From the NCBI GenBank assembly GCA_020849615.1, contig JADLFW010000023.1:1-62124 (forward strand): DNA of 62,124 nt. The letters are read 5' to 3'. Numbering within the stretch: position 1 is the first letter of the stretch; each line of letters starts with the position of its first letter. This DNA is from Phycisphaerales bacterium (lineage in GTDB: Bacteria; Planctomycetota; Phycisphaerae; Phycisphaerales; UBA1924). Below the pieces are notes generated by a model. It searched no databases, was not told where the DNA came from, and worked only from the letters and a program-made list of their open reading frames with translations. The position numbers and the translations under genes were made by a program. Shown in pieces: positions 24,101 through 31,259 of the stretch.

Positions 24101-25623
24101 CGATTAGCAAGGACGACTTCGGTCGGTATGTCATCGGCGCCAACTCAGGACAGCATGACTGGCTCAGTTATCCGCTTATCGCTCCCCTGCCTGAGGAGCT
24201 TGTCAGCGAGGACCCGCGCGGCGCCCATATTGGTTTGCTGGAGGACCTTGCGGAGGGGGACGCAAAGCGCGGCCTCGATGGCGGAGAAGACCCCTCTGCG
24301 GCACCAGATGACTACGCGAAGCCCGACATATCGCCGTCCGTAGCTTCTCCGACGGGGCGCCGATTGACTCGAACCGAACGCCGACATCAGGCATGGTTTC
24401 CGATCCCGCAGATCCAGTGCATGGTCATGGACGACGTCGCCGCCCTCGGGTACGAGAGTCGCCTCGATGTGGGCGTGGACGTGTACTCCCCTGATAGCAG
24501 TTACATAGGCCGGAGTGGTCGAAAAGCCGAGCGGATGGGTAAAAAATACCAGTGGATGGCCTACTGGCGCACGCAAGCACGTATCGCCGACCGCTTCTGG
24601 TTCAGCGGCCACTACAAGCCGAGTTCCTCTGCTCGCTACCAAGGGCCTTGGCAAATCAACAGTGCGCGGGATATCGATCCTTCATGTCTTCTGCGGCGCA
24701 CGGCTGGCGGGAATGCCTTCAGCCATCAGCCCTGCTGGTGGGCGCCATTCAAAGGAACCGACTTTGACCGTAAGTGTGACGACATCGAATGGCTTCGCGA
24801 TGTGTCTCGCGTCCCGGCGATGCAGGATCTATGTGAAGTGGCTTCCCCTTCGGATGGCCGTCGGTGGGTGGTGGGGCATCGGTTTGTACGTTTGAGCGCC
24901 GACAATATTGAGGGCCTCATGCCGGAGGGGTGGCGACGGCGCGATATTTGGTATCGGACAGTAGTCGTGTTCGTGTGTTCGACGGACAGCGGGCGCCTTA
25001 TCGATTGGTTGAACAACGAGCGGCGAAAGCCCGGAGAGAATGGCCATTGGTTGCTACCCGAAGCGCCGGACCTATCAGAGTGCTTCCTGGGGGAGTTTCC
25101 CGACAGTGCAGCGTTTGCTGCGGAGAACAGTTCCTACCACGGCCGCGAGGCGTGGGGAGATGTGCGGAGGACCGGGCCGCCGGTAGCGTGTTCTCTGCTG
25201 GTGGACGGCTACTTCAAAGACGGAGAGCTCGACTGTGGTCGCGATGAAGTGCTGAACTTCTACCTCCCTTCGTCCGAGCTGGTAGCGGGCCTTGGGCTGC
25301 GACATGCGGAGCAGGATGGGCACTTCGAGAACCATCAAGGGCGCCTCATCGCTTGGGATCCGTCGGTGACGGAATCCGGCCCGCCGGCGCTACTAGTGGA
25401 TCGCGACGCGCTTTACGCCCACGCGCAGAAGCACGGTTACCACGTGGTGCATTTCACGTATGGAGAGCAGCGGGCAATGTCAGAGTCGCACGCTCACGAC
25501 GAGTATCTTGGGCAGTTGCTTTTCTCGGGAGCTTCTCGCTGGGATGGTGAAAGATGGGTCGGAAGGATGGATGGACGATTTGACTCTCCACTGACACGTA
25601 AAAGTTCACGCACGCGCCGTTGA
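21163..25623 (+). CDS. Avs-like (AVAST) anti-phage STAND NTPase with N-terminal nuclease (1486 aa)
   Basis: The N-terminus has a PD-(D/E)xK-type pattern, DGGLE at 45-49 and GWQAK with Gln63 and Lys65, as in Mrr-like nucleases. The central STAND ATPase has Walker A GDAGQGKS at 334-341 and Walker B ALIAVDALNE ending at Asp408-Glu412. The long C-terminal part (about 900 residues) is helical repeat-like, the expected sensor. This order and length match Avs-type proteins, which sense phage proteins and then activate an effector nuclease. The start is set at ATG 21163; a GTG at 21133 is in frame. The subfamily cannot be fixed by eye. Confidence 0.82.
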   Translation: MASQWDKLRVFDGSIESAFEELCAQLARTDSLAFGCRFERNGRPDGGLECYAERPDGTQIGWQAKFFLRPPTSGQWQDLTESFKTALKTYPALIEFVVCLPQDRANSGGKRRMTRERWNAAVKSWQRYAGRQRRKVAITYWGTSELFDRLSKPEQVGRRRFWFDREFMEPAWFRQRFEEVWANNRRRYRPELHVDIPNATWFDPLLQTEAYIDTLRQRLGRVCDKIDDLRLQWPTGKAGDAKQSVQQSAERLRSIANKLPREAEGPIPPDIDEELRRVVVLLREQQDAIDQLNEKTADWSREMNEVIDALYEAGESVGNEVCRMNQARALLVLGDAGQGKSHLLFRIADHRTQRGQPVVLTCGIQYGDDHPWKRMTDELGLTCGRDEFLGALNAAGEASRCRALIAVDALNEAADPALWKRALSGMLKAVAPYPSVAIVLSTRGDFAEAVVPDNLPRNELPRVLHRGFAGSTAKATDRIFMHFGITAPDVPLLDPEFANPLFVVTLAESLQRAGLKTVPPGAKNIRWVFDLWLDGINARLSATDQLDYDVSERRVQRAASALSEAMSERNTRLLSVEEAKKIVDQVHPSGTWSKSLLRAMVSEDVVQKYQKHDRQSGTTTDCIRFTFDRFSDHHIARAILALVKGKAGLRSGLGPKGKLRRRVVLREGGREYTWPSLLLALAIELPEDPRFGCELSDVLKGAKLDTHVRSAVIGSVRWRSPETISPEVAALVRDDVRRTRTMDVDAQAWHLEALLQVAARRGHPLNADFLDAELRAETMPARDYWWSRPLTRLGDEDTVVMRLIDWMASPTGRKCDDETARLVCTCAAWLFSTPNRVIRDRATKAAVSVLLRRPALAADLLERFLDVDDPYVVERVLAVGYGVALRTNDFAGLGKLGRRTYQLCFEGDKLPVQLLARDYARGIVERAHARGVLADVDLARTQPPYRSDWPKAISRTTDWEKYFDEEPGANEHGLERVWWSISKDDFGRYVIGANSGQHDWLSYPLIAPLPEELVSEDPRGAHIGLLEDLAEGDAKRGLDGGEDPSAAPDDYAKPDISPSVASPTGRRLTRTERRHQAWFPIPQIQCMVMDDVAALGYESRLDVGVDVYSPDSSYIGRSGRKAERMGKKYQWMAYWRTQARIADRFWFSGHYKPSSSARYQGPWQINSARDIDPSCLLRRTAGGNAFSHQPCWWAPFKGTDFDRKCDDIEWLRDVSRVPAMQDLCEVASPSDGRRWVVGHRFVRLSADNIEGLMPEGWRRRDIWYRTVVVFVCSTDSGRLIDWLNNERRKPGENGHWLLPEAPDLSECFLGEFPDSAAFAAENSSYHGREAWGDVRRTGPPVACSLLVDGYFKDGELDCGRDEVLNFYLPSSELVAGLGLRHAEQDGHFENHQGRLIAWDPSVTESGPPALLVDRDALYAHAQKHGYHVVHFTYGEQRAMSESHAHDEYLGQLLFSGASRWDGERWVGRMDGRFDSPLTRKSSRTRR

Positions 25624-25827
25624 CCCTGTGACAAACGTCAAGCACATCTATCACGGAGCTACTTCCCCCCCACGAGAAAGCGTAGCGCTTCAAATCACAC
25701 TCGACCCGGTCGCGAGGCGCGGGCTGAGGGACCTTACCCCGGGTACGTCTCCCGCGTCTTGCACAGGCGGGCCTGGAAATCCGTTCTGCTTCCTGGACTT
25801 CCAGCGGGGACGGTTCATGTTGTGCGT

Positions 25828-26946
25828 ATGAGCAGTCGGTTCGGTTTACGGTGGGCGTGCTCCGTTGTGGCGGGGATGGGTAGTTTGCCGGCTTTCGCCC
25901 AGCCCAGCATTGACTTCTACGCCCCGTCCTTCAGCGTGCTCACGAACTTCTCGACGGGGGCGACCTCCGACGGGAAGACCATTGTCGGGTATTCCCGGAC
26001 GCTCGGCGGTGAGTACGGGTATCGGTGGGACAAGGCAACCGGCAAGCAGTGGCTGGACGGGACGTCGACCGGCCGCTACTTCATCACGGGCGAGGTGAGC
26101 GACGACCTCAAGGTCGTCGGGTACCGACAGTCCACCGAGGGCCCGTTCCAGGCGCTGCAGTGGACGCCGAGCGGCGGGATCACGACGGTAGTCGGCTCCG
26201 AGCCCAACTCGCAGGCCCTCGCCATCACGCGGGACGGCCGGTACATCGTCGGCTGGCAGCAGGACGCCGCGGGCAACCGCAGGGGACGGATGTGGAACTC
26301 CGCGGGCGTGGTGCTGGGTGATTCGGCATGGCTCGGGGATTCAAGCCAGGTCGTCGACCTCTCGGACGACGCCGCCGTGACGGTGGGTTTTGCCGCTATC
26401 GAGGGCAGGCAGGAAGCGTTCCGGCGCCTCGAGTCGGGCGAGATAGAGCGGTTGGGATTTCTCGACCCGACCAAGCCCACGCGATCGAGCCGCGCCGTCG
26501 CCGTGTCCAACGACGGTCAGGTGATCGTCGGGACCAACCGAGCCGATATGCGGAGCGCGGGCTTCCTTTGGAGGGAATCAGGCGGCATGATCCCGTTGCC
26601 CAACGATTCTCGAGGGTACCCGATGCAGCCATACGGTGTGTCGGGGGACGGCTCGGTCATCGTGGGCTTCACCGCTACACCGGAGGGGCTCAATGCACTG
26701 GGTGTACTCATGACACCCGACGGCACCGTGTGGGACGTGAAGACTTATTTGCTGTCGCTGGGTCTCCCGGTGGAACAGTACAACTTCCGCTCGGTCCGAA
26801 CGGTGTCGGCCGATGGTCTGACCATCGCGGGGGTGGCCGACCTCGTCGGGGGAGCAAGTGACTATGGCTTTGTGGCCACACTGCCGGCACCCATGTCATG
26901 TTCTCCCCTTGTTTTCGCTATCCTGGCCAACCGGCGTCGCCGTTAA
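25828..26946 (+). CDS. Secreted HAF-type repeat protein with sorting-like tail (372 aa)
   Basis: The signal peptide ends LPAFAQPS (cleavage after about residue 27). The body has repeated blade-like units with SDGKTIVGYS, DGRYIVGWQ, NDGQVIVGTN and GDGSVIVGF, typical of extracellular HAF or autotransporter-like beta-propeller repeats. The tail is APMSCSPLVFAILANRRRR: a hydrophobic stretch plus Arg cluster, reminiscent of PEP-CTERM-type sorting. An upstream in-frame extension to 25759 lacks a signal sequence and was not used. Confidence 0.75.
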   Translation: MSSRFGLRWACSVVAGMGSLPAFAQPSIDFYAPSFSVLTNFSTGATSDGKTIVGYSRTLGGEYGYRWDKATGKQWLDGTSTGRYFITGEVSDDLKVVGYRQSTEGPFQALQWTPSGGITTVVGSEPNSQALAITRDGRYIVGWQQDAAGNRRGRMWNSAGVVLGDSAWLGDSSQVVDLSDDAAVTVGFAAIEGRQEAFRRLESGEIERLGFLDPTKPTRSSRAVAVSNDGQVIVGTNRADMRSAGFLWRESGGMIPLPNDSRGYPMQPYGVSGDGSVIVGFTATPEGLNALGVLMTPDGTVWDVKTYLLSLGLPVEQYNFRSVRTVSADGLTIAGVADLVGGASDYGFVATLPAPMSCSPLVFAILANRRRR

Positions 26947-26967
26947 CATAGCGCGGAGAGCCCGGCC

Positions 26968-27558
26968 CTACGGCCCCGCCCGGGCCTGCTGCTTCCTCGC
27001 CCACTCCTGCCACTCGGGGGTCTCCCCCCGCATGACGATTTCGTCGAGGTAGTGCCGGGTCCGCTCGTCAGTCCTTCCCGCGCGGAGTTGCAGCCGGGCC
27101 AGGGCCTGCATGGTGGGCAGGTGGGCGGGGTAGACCTCCAGGGCCGAGGCGTAGGTGGAGATCGCGTCGTCGGTGCGTCCCGCCAGCTCCAGCGTGAACG
27201 CGAGGTTCATGCGCGGGTCGGGGTGGCCGGGCATCACCTTGCGGGCCCACTCGAATTCGCCAGCGGCCTCGTACAGCTTGCCTTGGGCGAGGTATACCAC
27301 GCCCAGGTTGTTGTGCGCGGGCCCGTGGTAGAGGTCGGCGTTGAGAGCTTCGCGGAGGAGCTTCTCGGCCTCGTCGGGCTTGGTATCGATCAGTGCGGCG
27401 GCCTGCTTCGTGAGCCGGGCGGCCTTGGCCTCATCCCGGTCGCCCTCGCTCACCGGGCTGTACGGGCCTCCCGCGGGTGGCTTGGACGACATCCCGCACC
27501 CGGCGAGGCCGGCAACCAACGCCACCGCCACCACCAGCCCCAGCGTCCGTGCAGTCAT
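26968..27558 (-). CDS. TPR lipoprotein of the type II secretion operon (196 aa)
   Basis: The lipobox LAGC with Cys21 indicates an outer or inner membrane lipoprotein. TPR units follow (GPAHNNLGVVYLAQGKLYEAAGEFEWA, then PDPRMNLAFTLELAGR). It overlaps the GspM-like gene by four bases (ATGA), so it is the last gene of the D-E-C-L-M operon. It may act as a pilotin or assembly factor; this is inference. Confidence 0.78.
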   Translation of the reverse strand: MTARTLGLVVAVALVAGLAGCGMSSKPPAGGPYSPVSEGDRDEAKAARLTKQAAALIDTKPDEAEKLLREALNADLYHGPAHNNLGVVYLAQGKLYEAAGEFEWARKVMPGHPDPRMNLAFTLELAGRTDDAISTYASALEVYPAHLPTMQALARLQLRAGRTDERTRHYLDEIVMRGETPEWQEWARKQQARAGP

Positions 27559-28109
27559 TGCTCGGCTCCTTCGGCCACGATCGATTCCAGGTTCATGACC
27601 GCCCGCAGCGGCAGGTCCCGCGCCGTCGCGCCCGGGGCGGCTGCTTTCCCACTCTCCGCCTCGGGGCTCAGGTCGATGGCGGTGACGGTCCAGCCCCCGA
27701 GGGCCGGCTGGCGGCGCCGCCACTGGGCGAGGAACCGCCCCAATTGGGGGAGCGTGATGTTGTTCAGGGTCAGGCCGGCGCGGAGCTGCGTGAGGCCGAC
27801 ATCGCCTGGCAAGGTCGTTCCGTTGTCGGGCGAGAGGCTCGTCATCGCGGATGCCGGCAGGCTGGCGGCCGTCAGCACGGCGCTGATCTCCTGAGCGAGT
27901 CCCCCTTCAGAACTCGAGCGCGGGGGCCACGGTGCCGCCCTGGCCTTGAGCCGGTCGAACTCCTGCACGCGGTCGGAGAGGCCGCGGAACGAAGCCACGC
28001 TAACCCGCGCCCGTTCATGGGCCGTGAATGTTCCACGGCCGGCGACCGTCAGTGCCGCCGTCGAGAGGCCGACCACCAACAACCAGAACATGAGCAGGCG
28101 GCGGTTCAC
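27555..28109 (-). CDS. GspM/PilO-like type II secretion protein (184 aa)
   Basis: One N-terminal transmembrane helix (LLMFWLLVVGLSTAALTVA), then a coiled stretch and a ferredoxin-like domain with LPQLGRFLAQWRRRQPALGGWTV. Size, topology and place after a GspL-like gene fit GspM or PilO. Both ends overlap neighbours by four bases. Confidence 0.65.
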   Translation of the reverse strand: MNRRLLMFWLLVVGLSTAALTVAGRGTFTAHERARVSVASFRGLSDRVQEFDRLKARAAPWPPRSSSEGGLAQEISAVLTAASLPASAMTSLSPDNGTTLPGDVGLTQLRAGLTLNNITLPQLGRFLAQWRRRQPALGGWTVTAIDLSPEAESGKAAAPGATARDLPLRAVMNLESIVAEGAEQ

Positions 28110-28981
28110 GGGTTGGCCCCCGTTTCACTGGTGGCGCGCCTGAGAGTGGGGCGCAGGCGCAGGGTCATCCGGGTGACCTCTCCCGCCTTGTTGAGACGGG
28201 GTTCGTCCAGGGACCAGCCGTTCGGGGCCTTGAAGGCCGACAGGAACGGGGCCGCGTCGCCATCAACTGAGACCGACACCGACACCCCTGAGTCGTTCAC
28301 GGCGACCGATTGCGGCTTACTGGGGACGGTGGCGGGCCAGGCGTTGAGCAGAGATACAAGCTGGACCGAGGCGTCGCGCGGGAGCGTGGGCCGGTTGCGG
28401 GCGGCCGCACGGAGCCGGTCGATCTCGGCGTCGAGCGCGAGGTTGGCCTCGGCGGGGTGGGACAGCGGGCCCAGCAGATCCGCGGCGAGCTTCGCCCGGG
28501 CCTGTTCGGCGGTGTGCGCGACCTTCGACCAGTGCGACGTCCGGCGCGCCATCCCAGTGACCACGAGCCCCACAAGGACGACCACCACCAGCGCACGGGC
28601 CCGGTGCCAGCGCCAGCGTTCCCGCCGGAGCGGGGCCGGCTCGAACTCGCCGACCAGCAGGTTGAGTGCGGGGAGAAGCGCAGCGAGCCCACCATCCACG
28701 CCGGGCGGCAGCGCGGTCGGGGTGAGCGAGCGCGCCGTGACCTCCACCTCCGCGAGCTCCCCCCGCCGGGCAGCGCACACCAGCATCTGGCCATTGCCCG
28801 CGTGGGTGCCGACCACCCACATCTCTTCTATAGGTTGCGGCACATGGTCGGCCAGCTCAGCCAGCAGGCCCGGCGGTAAGGGGAACGCCCGTCCGCCCCG
28901 GCACTTGAGCCCGGGCGCGTCGAGCAGCGCCCAGTAGAACCGCTCCGGGGGCCAGGTGATGGAGGTCGGGGCGGCGATCAT
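28106..28981 (-). CDS. GspL/PilN-like type II secretion protein (291 aa)
   Basis: A cytoplasmic N-terminal domain of about 125 residues (possible reduced ATPase-like fold), one transmembrane helix (ALVVVVLVGLVVTG, about 130-145), then a periplasmic coiled coil (AEQARAKLAADLLG, EIDRLRAAA) and a ferredoxin-like end. It starts inside the gspC stop. Assigned by topology and operon order, not by strong motifs. Confidence 0.6.
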   Translation of the reverse strand: MIAAPTSITWPPERFYWALLDAPGLKCRGGRAFPLPPGLLAELADHVPQPIEEMWVVGTHAGNGQMLVCAARRGELAEVEVTARSLTPTALPPGVDGGLAALLPALNLLVGEFEPAPLRRERWRWHRARALVVVVLVGLVVTGMARRTSHWSKVAHTAEQARAKLAADLLGPLSHPAEANLALDAEIDRLRAAARNRPTLPRDASVQLVSLLNAWPATVPSKPQSVAVNDSGVSVSVSVDGDAAPFLSAFKAPNGWSLDEPRLNKAGEVTRMTLRLRPTLRRATSETGANP

Positions 28982-29496
28982 GAGCCTCCTCCCGCCCCCG
29001 CCCCCGCCCCCGCCCCCGGCCCCGCCCCCGGACCTTCGGGCCGCAGGGAGAGCGTCCTTGTCCCGGCGCGGTCTTTGAGCGTGATCTCGTGCTGGGTCAC
29101 GCCAACCACGGTCCGCTCGCCGATCGTCTGCCCCGCCGCGACCTCGACGATCTTGTCCACCTCGGGGTCATAGAGCAGCGCCTTGTACTCGTGGTCCGAC
29201 CCGGTGGCGGGGGTGCGGACGATGGCGAGCAGCTGGAGCTTGAGGGGCGGGAGGGGCGCGGGCTTGGGAGGCTCCGGGGCCGGTTCCGGGGGAGGTGGCG
29301 GCGCGATCCAGAGCGGGGCCCGGAAGGCCGAATCATCGAGCGCGGCGAGTGTGGAAGCCTCGGCCGGGCCCAAGTCGTTCTCCGGCGGTGGCGGCAGGGA
29401 GAGATCCGGCGTCTCCAACGGCCGCAGAGCCCACCAGCCGGCGGTGAGCAGCGTTAGCGCGACGCCAGCCCGTGTTGCCATTCCCCGGGGGTTCAT
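28978..29496 (-). CDS. gspC: GspC-like inner membrane protein (172 aa)
   Basis: An N-terminal transmembrane helix (VALTLLTAGWWAL), a Pro-rich linker, then an HR-type domain (LLAIVRTPATG, KALLYDPEVDKIVEVAAGQTIG, VVGVTQHEITLKDRAGTRTLSL) as in GspC or PilP, which contacts the secretin. The C-terminal Gly/Ala/Pro tail comes from a hexanucleotide repeat. The ATG at 29496 overlaps the gspE stop. Confidence 0.65.
   Translation of the reverse strand: MNPRGMATRAGVALTLLTAGWWALRPLETPDLSLPPPPENDLGPAEASTLAALDDSAFRAPLWIAPPPPPEPAPEPPKPAPLPPLKLQLLAIVRTPATGSDHEYKALLYDPEVDKIVEVAAGQTIGERTVVGVTQHEITLKDRAGTRTLSLRPEGPGAGPGAGAGAGAGGGS
28991..29030. repeat. GC-rich hexanucleotide repeat at the end of gspC
   Basis: Tandem CCCGCC-like units encode the Gly-Ala tail of the GspC-like protein. 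The unit keeps the frame, so length changes would alter only the tail. Confidence 0.6.
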
Positions 29497-31259
29497 GTCA
29501 CCACCTCGTCGGTGGCTTCCAGGGCCTCGATGACGCGGGTCACCTCCGCCTCGGTCGTGATCCCGGCCCGGACTAGCGCAGAGCCCGCTTCGCGGAGCGT
29601 GACCATTCCGCCCCCGGAACCCCTCTGGGCCTGGGCCTTGAGTTCCGGGGCCGAGCAGCGCCGCGCGATCAGGGCCTTCATGGCCGGATCGAGCACCAGC
29701 AACTCGAACACGCCCAGGCGACCCCGGTAGCCGGTGTCGAGGCACTCGGAGCAGCCCCGGCCCGCGCAGGCGGCGTGGATCTTGCGGACCAATCGCTGGG
29801 CCAGCACCGCCGACAAGGACGAGTTGACCAGGAACGGGTCCACCCCCAGGTCCACCAGCCGGGCCACGGCGCTGGCGGCGTCGTTGGTGTGCAGGGTGGA
29901 GAGGACCAGGTGCCCAGTCAGCGACGCCTGCACCGCGACCCTGGCGGTCTCTTCATCCCGGATCTCGCCAACCATGATCACATCGGGGTCTTGGCGAAGG
30001 ATGTGCCGCAGCCCCGCGGCGAAAGTGAGCCCCTTCTTGATGTCCACCTGGGTCTGGCTGACCGACAAGCCCGGGCCCGAGAGGTCGTACTCGACCGGGT
30101 CCTCGATGGTCATGATGTTGAGCTCGGACCCGTGCCCGCCCCCGGAACGCCCCCGGCCCCGGACAGGGTCCTTTTGAAGGATCTCTCCTCCGTTGGTCGC
30201 GCTGATCCAGGCCAGCGTGGCGTACAGGGTCGTCGTCTTGCCGCTGCCGGTCGGCCCGGTCGAGAGCACGATCCCACTGGTCTTACTGACCTGAGCGAGG
30301 AACTTGTGCACGACTTCCGGTGGCATGCCCAGTGCTGCGAAGTTCAAGAGGTGAGGAGAGCGCGCGGGGTCCAGGAGCCTCAGCACCACCCGCTGGCCGT
30401 AGGTGCTGGGGAGCGTGCTCACTCGAAGATCGATGCGCCGCCCGGAAGACGCTCCGACTCCTCCGCCGATCGTCACGGTCGCCCGTCCATCCTGGGGCGA
30501 TCGCTGCTCGGCGACGTCCAGCCGTGCCATGACTTTAATCCTCGTCGTTACGCCGGCGGCCAGCGCCCCCGGAAGTTCACGAACGGTGTGCAAGGAGCCG
30601 TCCAGCCGATAGCGGATCAGGGTAAGGTCGCGCACGGGCTGGATGTGCACGTCGCTGGCGCCCCGTTGCAGGGCCTCGAAGAGGACCAAGTCCACGAGCC
30701 GCACGGTCGGGGCCTTGCCCTGGGTGGAGAGGAGATCGCTCTCGGCTTCGCGAACGGCCGCCTCGAGGTCGCGCTCGACATCGGACGACCCCTCGATTGT
30801 GACCTTCGGGACCTCGGGCCCATCCCCCGGAGCTAAGCCGTCGCCCGATGTGTCCGAGCGGCCGTGCGCCCGCGCGGCGTACGCGCGATCGATGGCCGAG
30901 GCGATGAGCTCCCCCGGGTGGATTTCCGGCTCAACGGGCCGGCCGAGTCGCACGCCGACATTGAACACGGCCAGCGGGCCCGTGGTCTGCGCGATGATCA
31001 GCCGCTCGACGCCGTCGGTGGTCCCGGCACTGAGGACAAGGTGCCGGCGGGAGTAGTCGTGGTTGATGAGGCGTAGGAACTCGGGCGAGGGGTTCACGGC
31101 CCGGAGGTCGCGGGCGGGCGGGGCCTCGTCGATCGCGGTCGCGCCCGGCGTGGGGACTGTTCCCGGGACGGGAGGGGTTCGGGGGGCGGGGACGGGGACG
31201 GCAGTTGCGACGCCAACAGCGGCACTTCCAGGAGCGGCACTTCCGGCGGTGGGAGTCAC
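29493..31259 (-). CDS. gspE: Type II secretion ATPase GspE (588 aa)
   Basis: A Pro/Ala-rich N-terminus, then a PulE-type ATPase: DVHIQP, Walker A GPTGSGKT at 335-342, Asp box MTIEDPVEY, Walker B IMVGEIRDEETA, His box LSTLHTNDA, and a zinc site reduced to CAGRGCSEC. About 25 residues (GGEILQKDPVRGRGRSGGG region) are inserted just before the Asp box, which most GspE proteins lack. It powers pseudopilus assembly at the inner membrane. Coupled to gspD upstream and gspC downstream. Confidence 0.92.
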   Translation of the reverse strand: MTPTAGSAAPGSAAVGVATAVPVPAPRTPPVPGTVPTPGATAIDEAPPARDLRAVNPSPEFLRLINHDYSRRHLVLSAGTTDGVERLIIAQTTGPLAVFNVGVRLGRPVEPEIHPGELIASAIDRAYAARAHGRSDTSGDGLAPGDGPEVPKVTIEGSSDVERDLEAAVREAESDLLSTQGKAPTVRLVDLVLFEALQRGASDVHIQPVRDLTLIRYRLDGSLHTVRELPGALAAGVTTRIKVMARLDVAEQRSPQDGRATVTIGGGVGASSGRRIDLRVSTLPSTYGQRVVLRLLDPARSPHLLNFAALGMPPEVVHKFLAQVSKTSGIVLSTGPTGSGKTTTLYATLAWISATNGGEILQKDPVRGRGRSGGGHGSELNIMTIEDPVEYDLSGPGLSVSQTQVDIKKGLTFAAGLRHILRQDPDVIMVGEIRDEETARVAVQASLTGHLVLSTLHTNDAASAVARLVDLGVDPFLVNSSLSAVLAQRLVRKIHAACAGRGCSECLDTGYRGRLGVFELLVLDPAMKALIARRCSAPELKAQAQRGSGGGMVTLREAGSALVRAGITTEAEVTRVIEALEATDEVVT

